Notes under the pieces: model-generated
Seen by the model: the letters and a program-made list of their open reading frames with translations, nothing else
Told to the model about the DNA's origin: nothing
Databases searched by the model: none
Assembly (NCBI GenBank): GCA_003154855.1
Contig: PMEV01000388.1
Location: 590-19,690 of the forward strand
Direction of reading: 5' to 3'
DNA: 19,101 bases
From: Bryobacterales bacterium
GTDB lineage: Bacteria > Acidobacteriota > Terriglobia > Bryobacterales > Bryobacteraceae
Position numbers and translations under genes: made by a program
Part shown: in pieces, positions 7,039 through 14,910 of the stretch
Position numbering within the stretch: the first letter of the stretch is position 1
Layout: every line of letters begins with the position of its first letter

Positions 7039-7347
7039 ATGCCGAGAACGACCAGGACCGTGCCTCCGATCCATCCGGGGGAAACACTGCGGGAGGACTT
7101 TCTGAAACCGCTTGGCCTGACAGCCAACCGGCTCGCGATGGAGCTGCTGGTGCCGGTGACCCGGGTGAACGACATCGCGCGCGGCAAGCGGGCCATCACG
7201 GCGGACACCGCTCTCCGTCTGGCGAGGTATTTCGGAACCACGCCCCAATTCTGGATGAACCTGCAGGCAAACTACGATCTGGACCTGGCTCAGGACGCGC
7301 GAGGTCCCGAAATCGCCGACCGGATCAGGCCGCATCGGGCGGCGTGA
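7039..7347 (+). CDS. higA: HigA-type antitoxin (XRE-family helix-turn-helix)
   Basis: A 102-residue DNA-binding antitoxin that should neutralise HigB and repress the operon. The helix-turn-helix lies in residues about 26-66 (LTANRLAMELLVPVTRVNDI, then RGKRAITADTALRLARYFG), introduced by the family's HPGETLREDFLKPLGL and followed by TPQFWMNLQANYDLDLA. The ATG at 7039 has an AAGGA site about 9 nt upstream. It is convergent with the acetate kinase gene, whose stop lies 15 nt further on. Full length for the family. Confidence 0.95.
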   Translation: MPRTTRTVPPIHPGETLREDFLKPLGLTANRLAMELLVPVTRVNDIARGKRAITADTALRLARYFGTTPQFWMNLQANYDLDLAQDARGPEIADRIRPHRAA

Positions 7348-7362
7348 AGGGCAACCCTCGGC

Positions 7363-8466
7363 TCACGGCCTGTCGCCGAGGATGGCGAAGGCGCGGCGGG
7401 CGACGATGAGTTCTTCGTTGGTGGCCAGGGCCAGGACGGCGACGGGGGAATCGGCTGGGGAAAGCAGGCGGTCGCCGGCGCCGGTGTCGTTGAGGGCGGG
7501 GTCGAGGCGGAGGCCGAGGAAATCGAGGCCGGCGCAGCAGAGGGAGCGGAGGCGGGCGGAGTTCTCGCCGATGCCTCCGGTGAAGGCCACGGCGTCCAGG
7601 CCGGCCATGGCGGCGGCGTAGGCTCCGATGGTTTTGCGGACCTGGCAGGCGAAGACGCCCAGAGCCAGAGCGGCGTCGGCGTTGCCTGCGGCGGCGGCCG
7701 CTTCGAGGTCGCGCACATCGCCGCCGGGGATTCCCGACAAGCCGGCCAAGCCGCCTTCGCGGGTCAACTGGCGGCCGACTTCGGCGGCATCCCAGCCGCG
7801 GCGTTCCATCATGTACAGGACGGCGAAGACGTCCAGATCGCCGTGGCGGGTAGCGTTCTCGAGGCCGGATTGGGGCGAGAAACCCATGCTGGTATCGATG
7901 GAGCGGCCACCCTGAATGGCGCAGATCGAGGAACTGCCGCCCAGGTGGCAGCTCACGGTCCGAAGCTCCCCGATGGGCCGGGCGAGGAATGCGGCGGCGC
8001 GCTCGCCGATGTACTGGTGGGAGGCGCCGTGGAAACCGTAGCGGCGGACACCGTACTGCTCGCGCCACTCGGCGGGCACGCCATAGCGGGTGGCGTGCTC
8101 GGGCATGCTGGCATGGAACTCGGTTTCGAAGGCGGCGACCAGGGGAACGCCGGGCATGGCATCGCGAAAGGCCTGGATGGCGGTGAGATAGATGGCATTG
8201 TGGGCCGGGGCGGCGGGGAGGAACTCCTCCATCGCCGCCACCACGCCGGCATCGATGAGAAACGTTCCCCGGTAATTCTTGCCCGCATGCACGGCCTTGA
8301 AAGCCACGGCGTGGATAGGGACATCGCCCGAGTTGATCTGAGAGATGGCGTCGCGGTAGTCGGTGACGCGCTCGAAGCGGCCGCGGGCGAGCACGCGCTC
8401 GGAGGGCATCTCCAGAACCTGATACTTCAAGGAAGTGGAGCCGAGATTAGGGACCAGAATGTTCAC
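7363..8466 (-). CDS. ackA: Acetate kinase family protein, divergent at active-site positions
   Basis: ASKHA-fold kinase that interconverts acetate plus ATP and acetyl phosphate plus ADP in the canonical family. The start is GTG at 8466, overlapping the upstream stop as GTGA. At 367 residues it is shorter than the usual 400. Conserved: NLGSTSLK (7-14), APAHN with His89, YGFHGASH with His146, CHLGGSSS with His174, ATRHGD with Arg207, GGIGEN (297-302) and TNEEL near 349-353. Departures from Methanosarcina thermophila AckA by my reading: Arg91 aligns with Lys57 (AFKAVHAG) and Asp148 with Glu114 (AFETEFH), and the usual LGNGAS is LGGSSS. It may use another short-chain acid or act more slowly. No phosphotransacetylase gene is adjacent; the neighbour is an exported helical-repeat protein. 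Confidence 0.88.
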   Translation of the reverse strand: MNILVPNLGSTSLKYQVLEMPSERVLARGRFERVTDYRDAISQINSGDVPIHAVAFKAVHAGKNYRGTFLIDAGVVAAMEEFLPAAPAHNAIYLTAIQAFRDAMPGVPLVAAFETEFHASMPEHATRYGVPAEWREQYGVRRYGFHGASHQYIGERAAAFLARPIGELRTVSCHLGGSSSICAIQGGRSIDTSMGFSPQSGLENATRHGDLDVFAVLYMMERRGWDAAEVGRQLTREGGLAGLSGIPGGDVRDLEAAAAAGNADAALALGVFACQVRKTIGAYAAAMAGLDAVAFTGGIGENSARLRSLCCAGLDFLGLRLDPALNDTGAGDRLLSPADSPVAVLALATNEELIVARRAFAILGDRP

Positions 8467-9605
8467 TGCACGTGGTACCGGCCGCGGATGGCTTTGGCGT
8501 TGGCGCGCGCGCGAGCCTGGTAGGGGCCGGAAAACGCGGCGCACTGGTCGGAGAAATGCAAGGCGTCGCGGGCCCGCTGGGTATCGCCCGCCTCGGCGAG
8601 ATTGTAGTTGGCCAGCCCCAGGTAGAAGAGGGTTTCGGCCTTCATCTCCGGGCTCGCGTTCAGGTCGGGCAGGGCGGCGCGGAGAGCGCGGTCGGTCGGC
8701 GCCCACTTATCGAGGGCGGCGTAGGTGATACCCATGACGTAATTGGCGCGGCCGGCGATCTGGGTCCGCCAAGTGGCCCAATCGGCGTCGGAAACGCCCT
8801 CGGGTTTGGGCTTGGAAGCGGCGAGTTGGAGGGCCTTGCCAGTCAGGTCGGCGACTTTGTCGTCCTGCTTTTTGGAGCGGTAGTTGTCGGCCACGATCAG
8901 CAGCATCTCGGCGTTGCTCTGGTCCTTCTCGAGCGTCTGCTCGGCGAGCGCCAGGGCCTTGGCGTTGTCGCCCGTCCGGGCGTAGGCGTTGAAGAGCTGC
9001 TCGGCAACCTGGGGAAGATACTGGCTCTGCGGATTGCGCTGCTCGAGGGCCTCGCCAAGCAGGATCTTCTGCTTCGGGTCGGGGGTCTGCAAGACCATGG
9101 CATAGATGGCGTACTCGGTGTAGATGTCCACCTGTTTGGCGAAATCCACCCGCTTCGTCCAGTCGCCGACCTCATCCGCGTCGGCGGGCTTGGGGGATTG
9201 GGCGACCTTGCGGGCGGCGTCGGAGGCGATGACGGCCCACTTGAGAACCAGGTCGGGATCGCGCTTGACCTCCAGGGCGGCCTTGAGGCAGGGATGGGCG
9301 TCCTCGACGTCGGCCGGATCGAGGGCCAGGAGTTTTCCGCCCGTATCCAGGAGCTTGTCGGTCTGGTTGGCCTTGGCGTAGATGCCCACCAGTTGTTCGT
9401 AGACCGAGGCCGCACCGGCGTGCGTGGGGTATTGGGCGGCGAACTGCTCGAGCAGGGCGAGCTTCTTGGCGTCGTCGGATTCGTCCTCGATCTGCTGAAG
9501 CGCTTTGCCTTCCGGCGTGGCGCCATCGATGTCGATCTTGTGCCGCTGGGCGGAGGCGATTCCGATGGTCAACAGGAATGCCGCGGCGAGCGTGCCGATT
9601 CTCAT
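8463..9605 (-). CDS. Exported TPR-like helical repeat protein
   Basis: A 380-residue protein with a signal peptide (MRIGTLAAAFLLTIGIASA, likely cut before or near Q20) and a mature part made of helix pairs typical of tetratricopeptide-type repeats: LLEQFAAQYPTHAGAASVYE (51-70), AEQLFNAYARTGDNAKALAL (201-220), then AEQTLEKDQSNAEMLLIVAD, and MGITYAALDK through MKAETLFYLGLANYNLAEAG (291-340). Such proteins scaffold envelope complexes; no enzyme motif is seen. The ATG at 9605 has a strong GGAGG site. Its stop overlaps the acetate kinase start (GTGA). It lies 71 nt downstream of the oxidoreductase gene on the same strand, so the two may share a transcript. Confidence 0.85.
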   Translation of the reverse strand: MRIGTLAAAFLLTIGIASAQRHKIDIDGATPEGKALQQIEDESDDAKKLALLEQFAAQYPTHAGAASVYEQLVGIYAKANQTDKLLDTGGKLLALDPADVEDAHPCLKAALEVKRDPDLVLKWAVIASDAARKVAQSPKPADADEVGDWTKRVDFAKQVDIYTEYAIYAMVLQTPDPKQKILLGEALEQRNPQSQYLPQVAEQLFNAYARTGDNAKALALAEQTLEKDQSNAEMLLIVADNYRSKKQDDKVADLTGKALQLAASKPKPEGVSDADWATWRTQIAGRANYVMGITYAALDKWAPTDRALRAALPDLNASPEMKAETLFYLGLANYNLAEAGDTQRARDALHFSDQCAAFSGPYQARARANAKAIRGRYHVQ

Positions 9606-9609
9606 GATT

Positions 9610-9626
9610 CCTCCAGTACTCGGAGG
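9610..9626 (-). promoter_or_regulatory. Hairpin covering the ribosome site of the TPR gene
   Basis: CCTCC (transcript side 9626-9622) can pair with the GGAGG ribosome site (9614-9610), stem 5 bp, loop 7 nt. Opening of this hairpin could control translation of the TPR gene and the coupled kinase gene. Short stem, so weak. Confidence 0.35.
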
Positions 9627-9676
9627 GATAGTATCATAGAACGCACCTGCTTCGCAGGGGCGGGAGCGGTGACGAT

Positions 9677-11032
9677 TCAGGCCCGCGGCGGCGTGGGGCC
9701 GGCTTTCCAGCTCTTTTCGTCGAAGAACATGATGCGGCCTTGCCGGTAGCTCTCGACCGCCATCGAGATCAGCACCTGCGCGCAAGCCGCCGTCTCGACG
9801 TCGAGGGTCGGTTTCTCCCGCGTGCGGACGCATTGCAGGAAGTTCCGGATGTGCTTGTCCAACGAATCTTCCTGCCCGACGGAGATCTGGCAATCGTCCT
9901 TGCCGAACTTCGCGATGTAGGCTTCGTCGACGACCTTCGCCTCCGGCCGCAGCGTGATGTGATCGGTGGGCTCCTCGAACATGCCGTGTTCCACCATGAT
10001 AATGGTGCCCAGGTGGCCGCGGATCAGGCCCGGGATGTGCTGCCCGTTGGCCATCGAGGAGGTCAGCACCACGGAGTGCCCGCGCGCATACTCCGCCACC
10101 AAATGAAAGGTGTCCGGCACCTCGCGCTCGTCCTTGAACACGTAGATGCCGCCACCCGCCATCACCTTGTACGGGAACTGCGGCTGGGGCCAGCAGATGT
10201 TCAGCGGCGCCGCCACGTGGAAGAACAGGTCGGTCGCGATGCCGCCCGAGTAGTCCCAATACTTGCGGAATCGGAAGAACCGGTCGGCGTCCCAGGCCCG
10301 TTTCGGGGCGGGGCCCAGCCAGGTCGTCCAATCCACGTAATCGTCGCCCTTCTTGTCCGGCCCGGCGTTGGGGTCGATATACCAGTTCCACTCGCCGCCC
10401 TTGGAGTTTCGATGGTAGGAGCCCTGGCTCATGATCATGTCGCCGATGGCGCCGTCGGCGATGGCCTGCTTGGCCTTCCACCACTGCTCGGCGGAAGTGG
10501 TTTGCGAACCCACCTGCACCACACGCTGGGTCCGCTTCACCGCGGCGACGATCTGGCGGGCCTCCTCGATGGAGTGCACCATGGGCTTCTCGAGGTACAC
10601 GTCCTTAGCCGCGTCCATCGCCGCCAGGGCGATGGGGGCGTGCCAGTGGTCGGGTGTGGCGACAATGACGGCGTCGATGTCCTGGCGGTTCAGAATTTCG
10701 CGGTAGTCCAGAACGCCGGCCACCGGCGCGTAGTTCTCCGCGTAGTAGGCCTGGTTCACGCCGACGCGCTTGCGGTAGACGTCGCAGACCGCCATAATCT
10801 GGCAGGAACCGTCTTCCTTGCCGACTTTGGCGAACCGCTGCCCGACGTACGTTCCGCGCCCGCCCACTCCGATCACGCCCACCTGGATGCGGTCGTTGGG
10901 GCCGATCGCCCGGCCGCCGGAGGGCTTGGCCACCTTGCCGAGCGCCCGCCCCGCCACGCTCAATGCCGTCGCGCCCAGCATGAAATCCCGCCGATTGAAC
11001 TCCGAGGTATTCGACATAGTGCTACCGTCCAT
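9677..11032 (-). CDS. Gfo/Idh/MocA-family oxidoreductase with a twin-arginine signal
   Basis: NAD(P)-dependent sugar or polyol oxidoreductase family, probably exported folded by the Tat pathway. Residues 13-32 (NRRDFMLGATALSVAGRALG) form a twin-arginine signal. The Rossmann domain follows with VGVIGVGGRG (51-60), ICD-like AVCDVYR (81-87), VIVATPDHWH (122-131) and the family's EKP at 148-150 with the lysine expected in catalysis. The C-terminal half is the beta-sheet substrate domain. The start at 11032 is chosen because GGAGGG lies 6 nt upstream; an ATG at 11017 has a weaker site. Length 451 is normal for Tat-exported members that are abundant in Acidobacteriota and Planctomycetes. The substrate cannot be told. 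The ExeA-like gene ends 27 nt upstream. Confidence 0.93.
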   Translation of the reverse strand: MDGSTMSNTSEFNRRDFMLGATALSVAGRALGKVAKPSGGRAIGPNDRIQVGVIGVGGRGTYVGQRFAKVGKEDGSCQIMAVCDVYRKRVGVNQAYYAENYAPVAGVLDYREILNRQDIDAVIVATPDHWHAPIALAAMDAAKDVYLEKPMVHSIEEARQIVAAVKRTQRVVQVGSQTTSAEQWWKAKQAIADGAIGDMIMSQGSYHRNSKGGEWNWYIDPNAGPDKKGDDYVDWTTWLGPAPKRAWDADRFFRFRKYWDYSGGIATDLFFHVAAPLNICWPQPQFPYKVMAGGGIYVFKDEREVPDTFHLVAEYARGHSVVLTSSMANGQHIPGLIRGHLGTIIMVEHGMFEEPTDHITLRPEAKVVDEAYIAKFGKDDCQISVGQEDSLDKHIRNFLQCVRTREKPTLDVETAACAQVLISMAVESYRQGRIMFFDEKSWKAGPTPPRA

Positions 11033-11059
11033 TGTAGGCCCTCCGGGAGGCGGGCCGGT

Positions 11060-11935
11060 TCACATGGTGGGTTCGCGCAGCTCGTTCGGGTAACGCTCCG
11101 GCGACCTCGAGATCCGCCGCCCGGGCCACTCCAGGCGCAGGTCGCTGGTGACCTCTTCGAGCATCTCGAGCTCGGCCTGCTTGCTCTCCATGGCAAACGC
11201 GGTGAGCAGCAGGTTATCGCAAATCGCGTTGATCAATCGCGGAATCCCCTGCGAGCGCAAGTGGATCTCCGCGATCAGCTCCGGCGAAAAGATGGTCTGC
11301 TCCGGGAGCCCGGCCCTGGCGAGGCGCGTGGCGATGTACTCGCCGGTCTCGGCCTCGCGGAACGGCTGCAGCGTGCAGCGCAGCGCGATGCGCTGTTTCA
11401 ACTGGCGCAGGCTCGGCGCGTCCAGCTTGCGGTCGAACTCGGGCTGACCCGCCAGCACGATTTGCAGCAGCTTCTCGCGCCGGCTATCCAGGTTGCCCAG
11501 CAGGCGCACTTCTTCGAGCACGTCCCATTCCAGGTTATGCGCCTCGTCCAGGATCAGCGCCGTAGTGCGGCCCTCGTTGGCGTTCTGTACCAGCCGCTGA
11601 TTCAGCGCGATCAGCACCTCCGTCTTGGAAGTCTTCGCGCAGCGCAGGTCCAGGTCGTAGCAGATCATCTCGAAGAACTGCTCGACCGTCAACCGCGAAT
11701 TGAACAGGAAGGCGTAATCGACGCGCTGGGCCGCCAGGTAATCCTGCAGGCACTCCAGCATGGTGGTCTTTCCCGTTCCCACTTCACCCGTCAGCACCAG
11801 GAAGCCCTTGCGGCTCTGCACCCCATAGATCAAGTTCGCCAGCGCCTCTTCATGCTGGGCGCTGCGGTACAGGAAAGCGGGATCGGGAGTCAGGCTGAAA
11901 GGACTCTCTTTTAAGCCGAAAAACGCGTTGTACAT
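11060..11935 (-). CDS. ExeA/GspA-like AAA ATPase
   Basis: A 291-residue P-loop ATPase of the ExeA family. The family start MYNAFFGLKESPFSLTPDP is present, followed by Walker A GEVGTGKTT (50-58), Walker B LILDEAH (127-133), a sensor region VLAGQPEF and an arginine-finger-type segment LKQRIALRC, then the lid domain with SQGIPRLINAICDNLLLTA. Members energise type II secretion assembly (with GspB) or accompany exopolysaccharide/PEP-CTERM loci; here it stands alone, without the C-terminal peptidoglycan-binding domain of ExeA and without secretion genes nearby. The C-terminal 25 residues are charged and unmatched. No clear ribosome site precedes the ATG. It leads a run of four minus-strand genes. 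Confidence 0.9.
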   Translation of the reverse strand: MYNAFFGLKESPFSLTPDPAFLYRSAQHEEALANLIYGVQSRKGFLVLTGEVGTGKTTMLECLQDYLAAQRVDYAFLFNSRLTVEQFFEMICYDLDLRCAKTSKTEVLIALNQRLVQNANEGRTTALILDEAHNLEWDVLEEVRLLGNLDSRREKLLQIVLAGQPEFDRKLDAPSLRQLKQRIALRCTLQPFREAETGEYIATRLARAGLPEQTIFSPELIAEIHLRSQGIPRLINAICDNLLLTAFAMESKQAELEMLEEVTSDLRLEWPGRRISRSPERYPNELREPTM

Positions 11936-11965
11936 GCGATTAGGCCAACCTCGTCTACTATCGGC

Positions 11966-11974
11966 ATTTTACCA
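11966..11974 (-). promoter_or_regulatory. Candidate extended minus-10 promoter for the ExeA-like gene
   Basis: On the minus strand TGGTAAAAT (an extended TGn minus-10) lies about 30 nt before the ATG at 11935, with only a poor minus-35 match 17 nt further upstream. Confidence 0.35.
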
Positions 11975-12050
11975 CGCGAGGATGATACTCCCGACCATTT
12001 AGTCCCCCGCGCCACTTGCAAACGCTTCCCGCTCCACCGACCATAGAGGG

Positions 12051-12854
12051 GTGACCCGGCCCTCCACTCGCAGCCGCCCGATCGGGGTATTCGATTCCGG
12101 CGTGGGCGGCCTCACGGTTCTCAAGGAGCTGCGCAGCCGGCTGCCGAACCAGGATTTCCTGTACTTCAGCGACACGGCCCGGGTCCCTTACGGCCGCAAG
12201 CCCAAAGAGATGGTCTGCGGCTTCGCCCGCCAGATCGTCTCCTTTCTCCTGCGCATGCAGGTGGGCGGCATCGTGATCGCTTGCAACACGGCGTCGGCGG
12301 CCGCGCTGCCGGAACTGGCCACCAGCACGCCGGTCCCGGTGTGGGGCGTCATCGATCCCGGGGTGGAGGCCGCCCGCCGCCAGACGCGGACCGGCCGGGT
12401 GGGCGTGATCGGCACGCTGGGGACCGTCTCGAGCGGCGTCTACCAGCGCAAGCTCGAGGCGCTGGGCTTATGGGTGTGGGCGCAGGCCTGCCCGCTCTTC
12501 GTACACGTGGTTGAGGAGGGCCTGGCCGGCTCGAGCGACGCCCAGGCGCTGGCTCAACACTACCTTTCCGCCCGCCCCGATATCGACACGCTGATCCTGG
12601 GCTGCACCCACTACCCGATGCTTGGCCCGGTGATCCAGCGCGTGGTTGGCCCCTCGATCTCCCTGGTTTCCAGCGCGGTAGTGACCGCCGAGGTCGTCAA
12701 CGCCGCCTGGGAGCCCCCGGCAGCCGGCGCCGGCCGCGTGACCCACTACGTCACCGGCGACCCCCTGGCTTACCGTCACACCGCCCACTTCATCGACGGC
12801 GTGGAAGGCGATATCGTCCCCCTGGACGTCACCCGCCTGGACTCGCTCCCCTGA
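12051..12854 (+). CDS. murI: Glutamate racemase
   Basis: Cytoplasmic enzyme that makes D-glutamate from L-glutamate for peptidoglycan. The 267-residue length is normal. All key motifs are present: FDSGVGGLTVL (14-24), YFSDTARVPYG (38-48), ACNTAS with catalytic Cys78, the TGRVGVIGTLGTV segment, and GCTHYP with catalytic Cys185 and His187. The start is GTG at 12051: an in-frame stop lies just upstream (TAG at 12045) and no later start precedes the FDSGVGG motif. The GAGGG directly abuts the GTG, too close for a normal ribosome site, so initiation may be leaderless or weak. It is divergent from the ExeA-like gene (115-nt gap) and its end overlaps the convergent DoxX-like gene by 26 nt. Confidence 0.96.
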   Translation: MTRPSTRSRPIGVFDSGVGGLTVLKELRSRLPNQDFLYFSDTARVPYGRKPKEMVCGFARQIVSFLLRMQVGGIVIACNTASAAALPELATSTPVPVWGVIDPGVEAARRQTRTGRVGVIGTLGTVSSGVYQRKLEALGLWVWAQACPLFVHVVEEGLAGSSDAQALAQHYLSARPDIDTLILGCTHYPMLGPVIQRVVGPSISLVSSAVVTAEVVNAAWEPPAAGAGRVTHYVTGDPLAYRHTAHFIDGVEGDIVPLDVTRLDSLP

Positions 12855-13245
12855 CTCCCCGCCCGCGCTCGATCATCAGCAGGAACAGCAGCCCCAGCAA
12901 CATGCAGTAATCCGCCCGCGCCTCGTGCGCCATGGCCCAGAACCCCTGATGGCGCAGCATGGGGATCTTGGTTGTGGCGATCGCTACCGAGATCACGGCC
13001 AGCAGCGGCATCGCCGCCAGCCACGTCCTCCAGCCGGCGATGATCAGCGCACCGCAAACGATCTCCACCACACCCACGAAGGGCGCGCTAAGCTTCGGGA
13101 ACGGGATGCCGATCTTGACGAAACGCCCCACGCCCAGGCTGGCGGGGAACAGGAACTTCTGTATGCCTTCCGAGAGGAAAACCGCGCCCACCAACAGCCG
13201 GATCAGCACGATGGGAGCGCCCTCCATCCGGTTGAATCGCTTCAT
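12829..13245 (-). CDS. DoxX-family integral membrane protein
   Basis: A 138-residue protein with four predicted membrane helices. The DoxX-family pattern is clear: LIRLLVGAVFLSEGIQKFLFP (first helix with the G-x-x-K-F motif), GVGRFVKIGIPFP, then PFVGVVEIVCGALIIAGWRTWLA, and two further hydrophobic stretches. Family members are linked to quinone or redox functions, but the specific role is not predictable. The ATG at 13245 has AGAGG 6 nt upstream. It follows the ceramidase-like gene by 24 nt on the same strand and its last 26 nt overlap murI tail to tail. The C-terminus after the last helix is a short Arg/Gly tail. Confidence 0.87.
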   Translation of the reverse strand: MKRFNRMEGAPIVLIRLLVGAVFLSEGIQKFLFPASLGVGRFVKIGIPFPKLSAPFVGVVEIVCGALIIAGWRTWLAAMPLLAVISVAIATTKIPMLRHQGFWAMAHEARADYCMLLGLLFLLMIERGRGVRGASPGG

Positions 13246-13269
13246 CCCAAGCCTCTGTCTTAAGACATA

Positions 13270-14001
13270 TCACAATCGAGCCGGGCGGCGGTGCGCCACC
13301 ATGTTCACGTAGCACAGCATGGCCAGCGCCGCGGCGAGGTGCTTCCAGGGATGGCCCCCCGTCGCCGCCAGCGCGACGATCCGACGATCCAGCAGCTCGA
13401 AGACCTTGGCCAGCGCGTAGAACCCCGCCATAGCCAGCAGGCCCGCCCCACCCGTGTAGCGCGGCGGGAACAGAAGGATCATGAGCGGCAAGGCCAGCAG
13501 GGGGTAATACTGGACCAAACCGTACAGCCGCAAGTCGCCCGAGAGCCTCCAGTAAACTACCGATGCCACGCCCAGGGCGAGCAATGGAATGAGCAGCAGC
13601 CTTCCGGCGTGCAGGCTGATTCGCTCGCCAATCGTGGTCGCGAGCAGCGACATGAAGACGACGGCCATGGGGAGCCGGTCCCAGAACAGCGTTCCGTCAT
13701 CGGGCCGCAGATGGTAATAGCCGCTTCCGATGGCCACCAGCGCCACGCCGCTCAGCAGAACCCAGTACGCCGCGCGTTCCCAGGTCTGCAAGAAGGCCGC
13801 CTCCGAGCGCAGCGCTCGAATTCCCCACAGCGCGACCAGGAGAAATGGCACATTGGATACGACGTTCCAGAAGTTGTGCAAGCCCCAGATGGAGCGCCGA
13901 TCCGCGAAATCGTGATACCCAGGCGGTTGGAGAATCGGAGCGTGAACCCAAAGCGCAATCAGCGCCGCCACCCCGACTCCGGCAATCAGTGCGACGCGCA
14001 C
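13270..14001 (-). CDS. CREST-family membrane hydrolase (alkaline ceramidase-like)
   Basis: A 243-residue protein with about seven membrane helices. The CREST signature (ceramidases, PAQR receptors, Per1) is complete by eye: S93-x3-H97 in GSGYYHLRP, Asp108 in LFWDRLPM, and H217-x3-H221 in GGHPWKHLA, the zinc-binding set. The N-terminal WGLHNFWNVVSNVPFLL matches the start of the ceramidase family's first core helix. It probably hydrolyses an amide or ester in a membrane lipid; ceramide itself is not assured, since not all bacteria make sphingolipids. The start is GTG at 14001, without an obvious ribosome site, so the exact N-terminus is uncertain. It lies 162 nt after the ZIP transporter gene and 24 nt before doxX. 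Confidence 0.82.
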   Translation of the reverse strand: MRVALIAGVGVAALIALWVHAPILQPPGYHDFADRRSIWGLHNFWNVVSNVPFLLVALWGIRALRSEAAFLQTWERAAYWVLLSGVALVAIGSGYYHLRPDDGTLFWDRLPMAVVFMSLLATTIGERISLHAGRLLLIPLLALGVASVVYWRLSGDLRLYGLVQYYPLLALPLMILLFPPRYTGGAGLLAMAGFYALAKVFELLDRRIVALAATGGHPWKHLAAALAMLCYVNMVAHRRPARL

Positions 14002-14103
14002 GCCAACAACATAGCAGATCCCGGCGCTCTGCCGCCGCGCCGGCCCGCATTGCTCGCACAGCTTCGGTTGCGACGCAGGATATGCACAGGTCTGCTCAAC
14101 ACA

Positions 14104-14122
14104 CCGGCGGCAAGACCGCCGG
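14104..14122 (-). terminator. Strong GC hairpin after the ZIP gene
   Basis: A perfect 7-bp stem (14104-14110 with 14116-14122), loop 5 nt, lies 42 nt downstream of the ZIP stop in transcript sense. No true U-run follows, only TGTGTT, so it may be a weak or Rho-assisted terminator. Two 12-nt units differing at one base (14123-14134, 14135-14146) adjoin it. Confidence 0.35.
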
Positions 14123-14163
14123 CGCTACCGACGGCGCTGCCGACGGCGCGGGAGAAAAGCGGG

Positions 14164-14910
14164 CTAAGGGAAGAAAACCCGCGCACCTTGCTGGATCGCG
14201 GCGGCGCCCACCGCGCCGGTCAGTGCGGGCACGAAGGCGGGCGCACCACGCCGCCACTCCCCATGCACCGCATGAAACCCGAGAAAGAGGAAGCTCCCGC
14301 CAGCCAGCGCCAGCGGGTAGGCGACCCAGTGCACACCCAACCGATCGGAGAGCGCCAATTCCAGCACGGCGCCCAGGATGGTAGCCCCCTCCGCGGCGGC
14401 ACACCAGGCGAACGCGGCGAAGCGCGAGCTGACCGCGGCGCGCAGCATGATCCCCAAGGCGATACCTTCCGGGATTTTATGCAGGGTCACGCCCGCCACG
14501 ACGGTGGCGGCCAGGCCATGCGCAGGTCCTTGCTGCGAGGCGACGATTCCCAAGCCATCCATGAGGCAATGGAGGGAGGCAGCGGCCACCAGCGGGAAGG
14601 CGAATCCGTGCAGGACAGTAGTGCAGCGCTCGTGCTCGTGCGTGTGGGAGCAGGACGGGCAAACCGGATACACATAGCGGCTCACGGCCCAGAGAAGCGC
14701 CACGCCAGCCGCCAGAAAAGCTCCGCCGGCGGCCCATCCTTGCATTTGGGCCAACTCGGGGAGCACGCCGAAAACCGAAATCCCCATCAGCAGGCCGCCG
14801 CTGAAGGGTACGATCCTGCGCACCGGCCCGATCCGCGCATACACGCCGAGCGCTCCGGCGGCAACGCCGATCAAGGTCGCCAGGAGCGGTCCAAAGACGG
14901 AAAGAGGCAC
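14164..14910 (-). CDS. ZIP-family divalent metal transporter
   Basis: A 248-residue inner-membrane transporter that would bring zinc or iron into the cytoplasm. Helices IV and V carry the metal site: H114-x3-D118-G in SLHCLMDGL and H144-K-I-P-E148-G in LHKIPEGIALG. The loop between helices III and IV holds a Cys/His cluster (CPSCSHTHEHERC, residues 84-96), a likely metal-binding or sensing loop. About eight hydrophobic segments fit the fold. The start is GTG at 14910; it lies within one arm of an 11-bp inverted repeat and lacks a ribosome site, so the start is the least certain part. It follows the TonB-family gene by 52 nt on the same strand. Confidence 0.88.
   Translation of the reverse strand: MPLSVFGPLLATLIGVAAGALGVYARIGPVRRIVPFSGGLLMGISVFGVLPELAQMQGWAAGGAFLAAGVALLWAVSRYVYPVCPSCSHTHEHERCTTVLHGFAFPLVAAASLHCLMDGLGIVASQQGPAHGLAATVVAGVTLHKIPEGIALGIMLRAAVSSRFAAFAWCAAAEGATILGAVLELALSDRLGVHWVAYPLALAGGSFLFLGFHAVHGEWRRGAPAFVPALTGAVGAAAIQQGARVFFP

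Noticed and set aside
9740..11914. Very long plus-strand open frame (724 codons)
   Set aside because: Antisense shadow of the oxidoreductase and ExeA-like genes, whose family motifs are unmistakable on the minus strand; high GC produces such frames.
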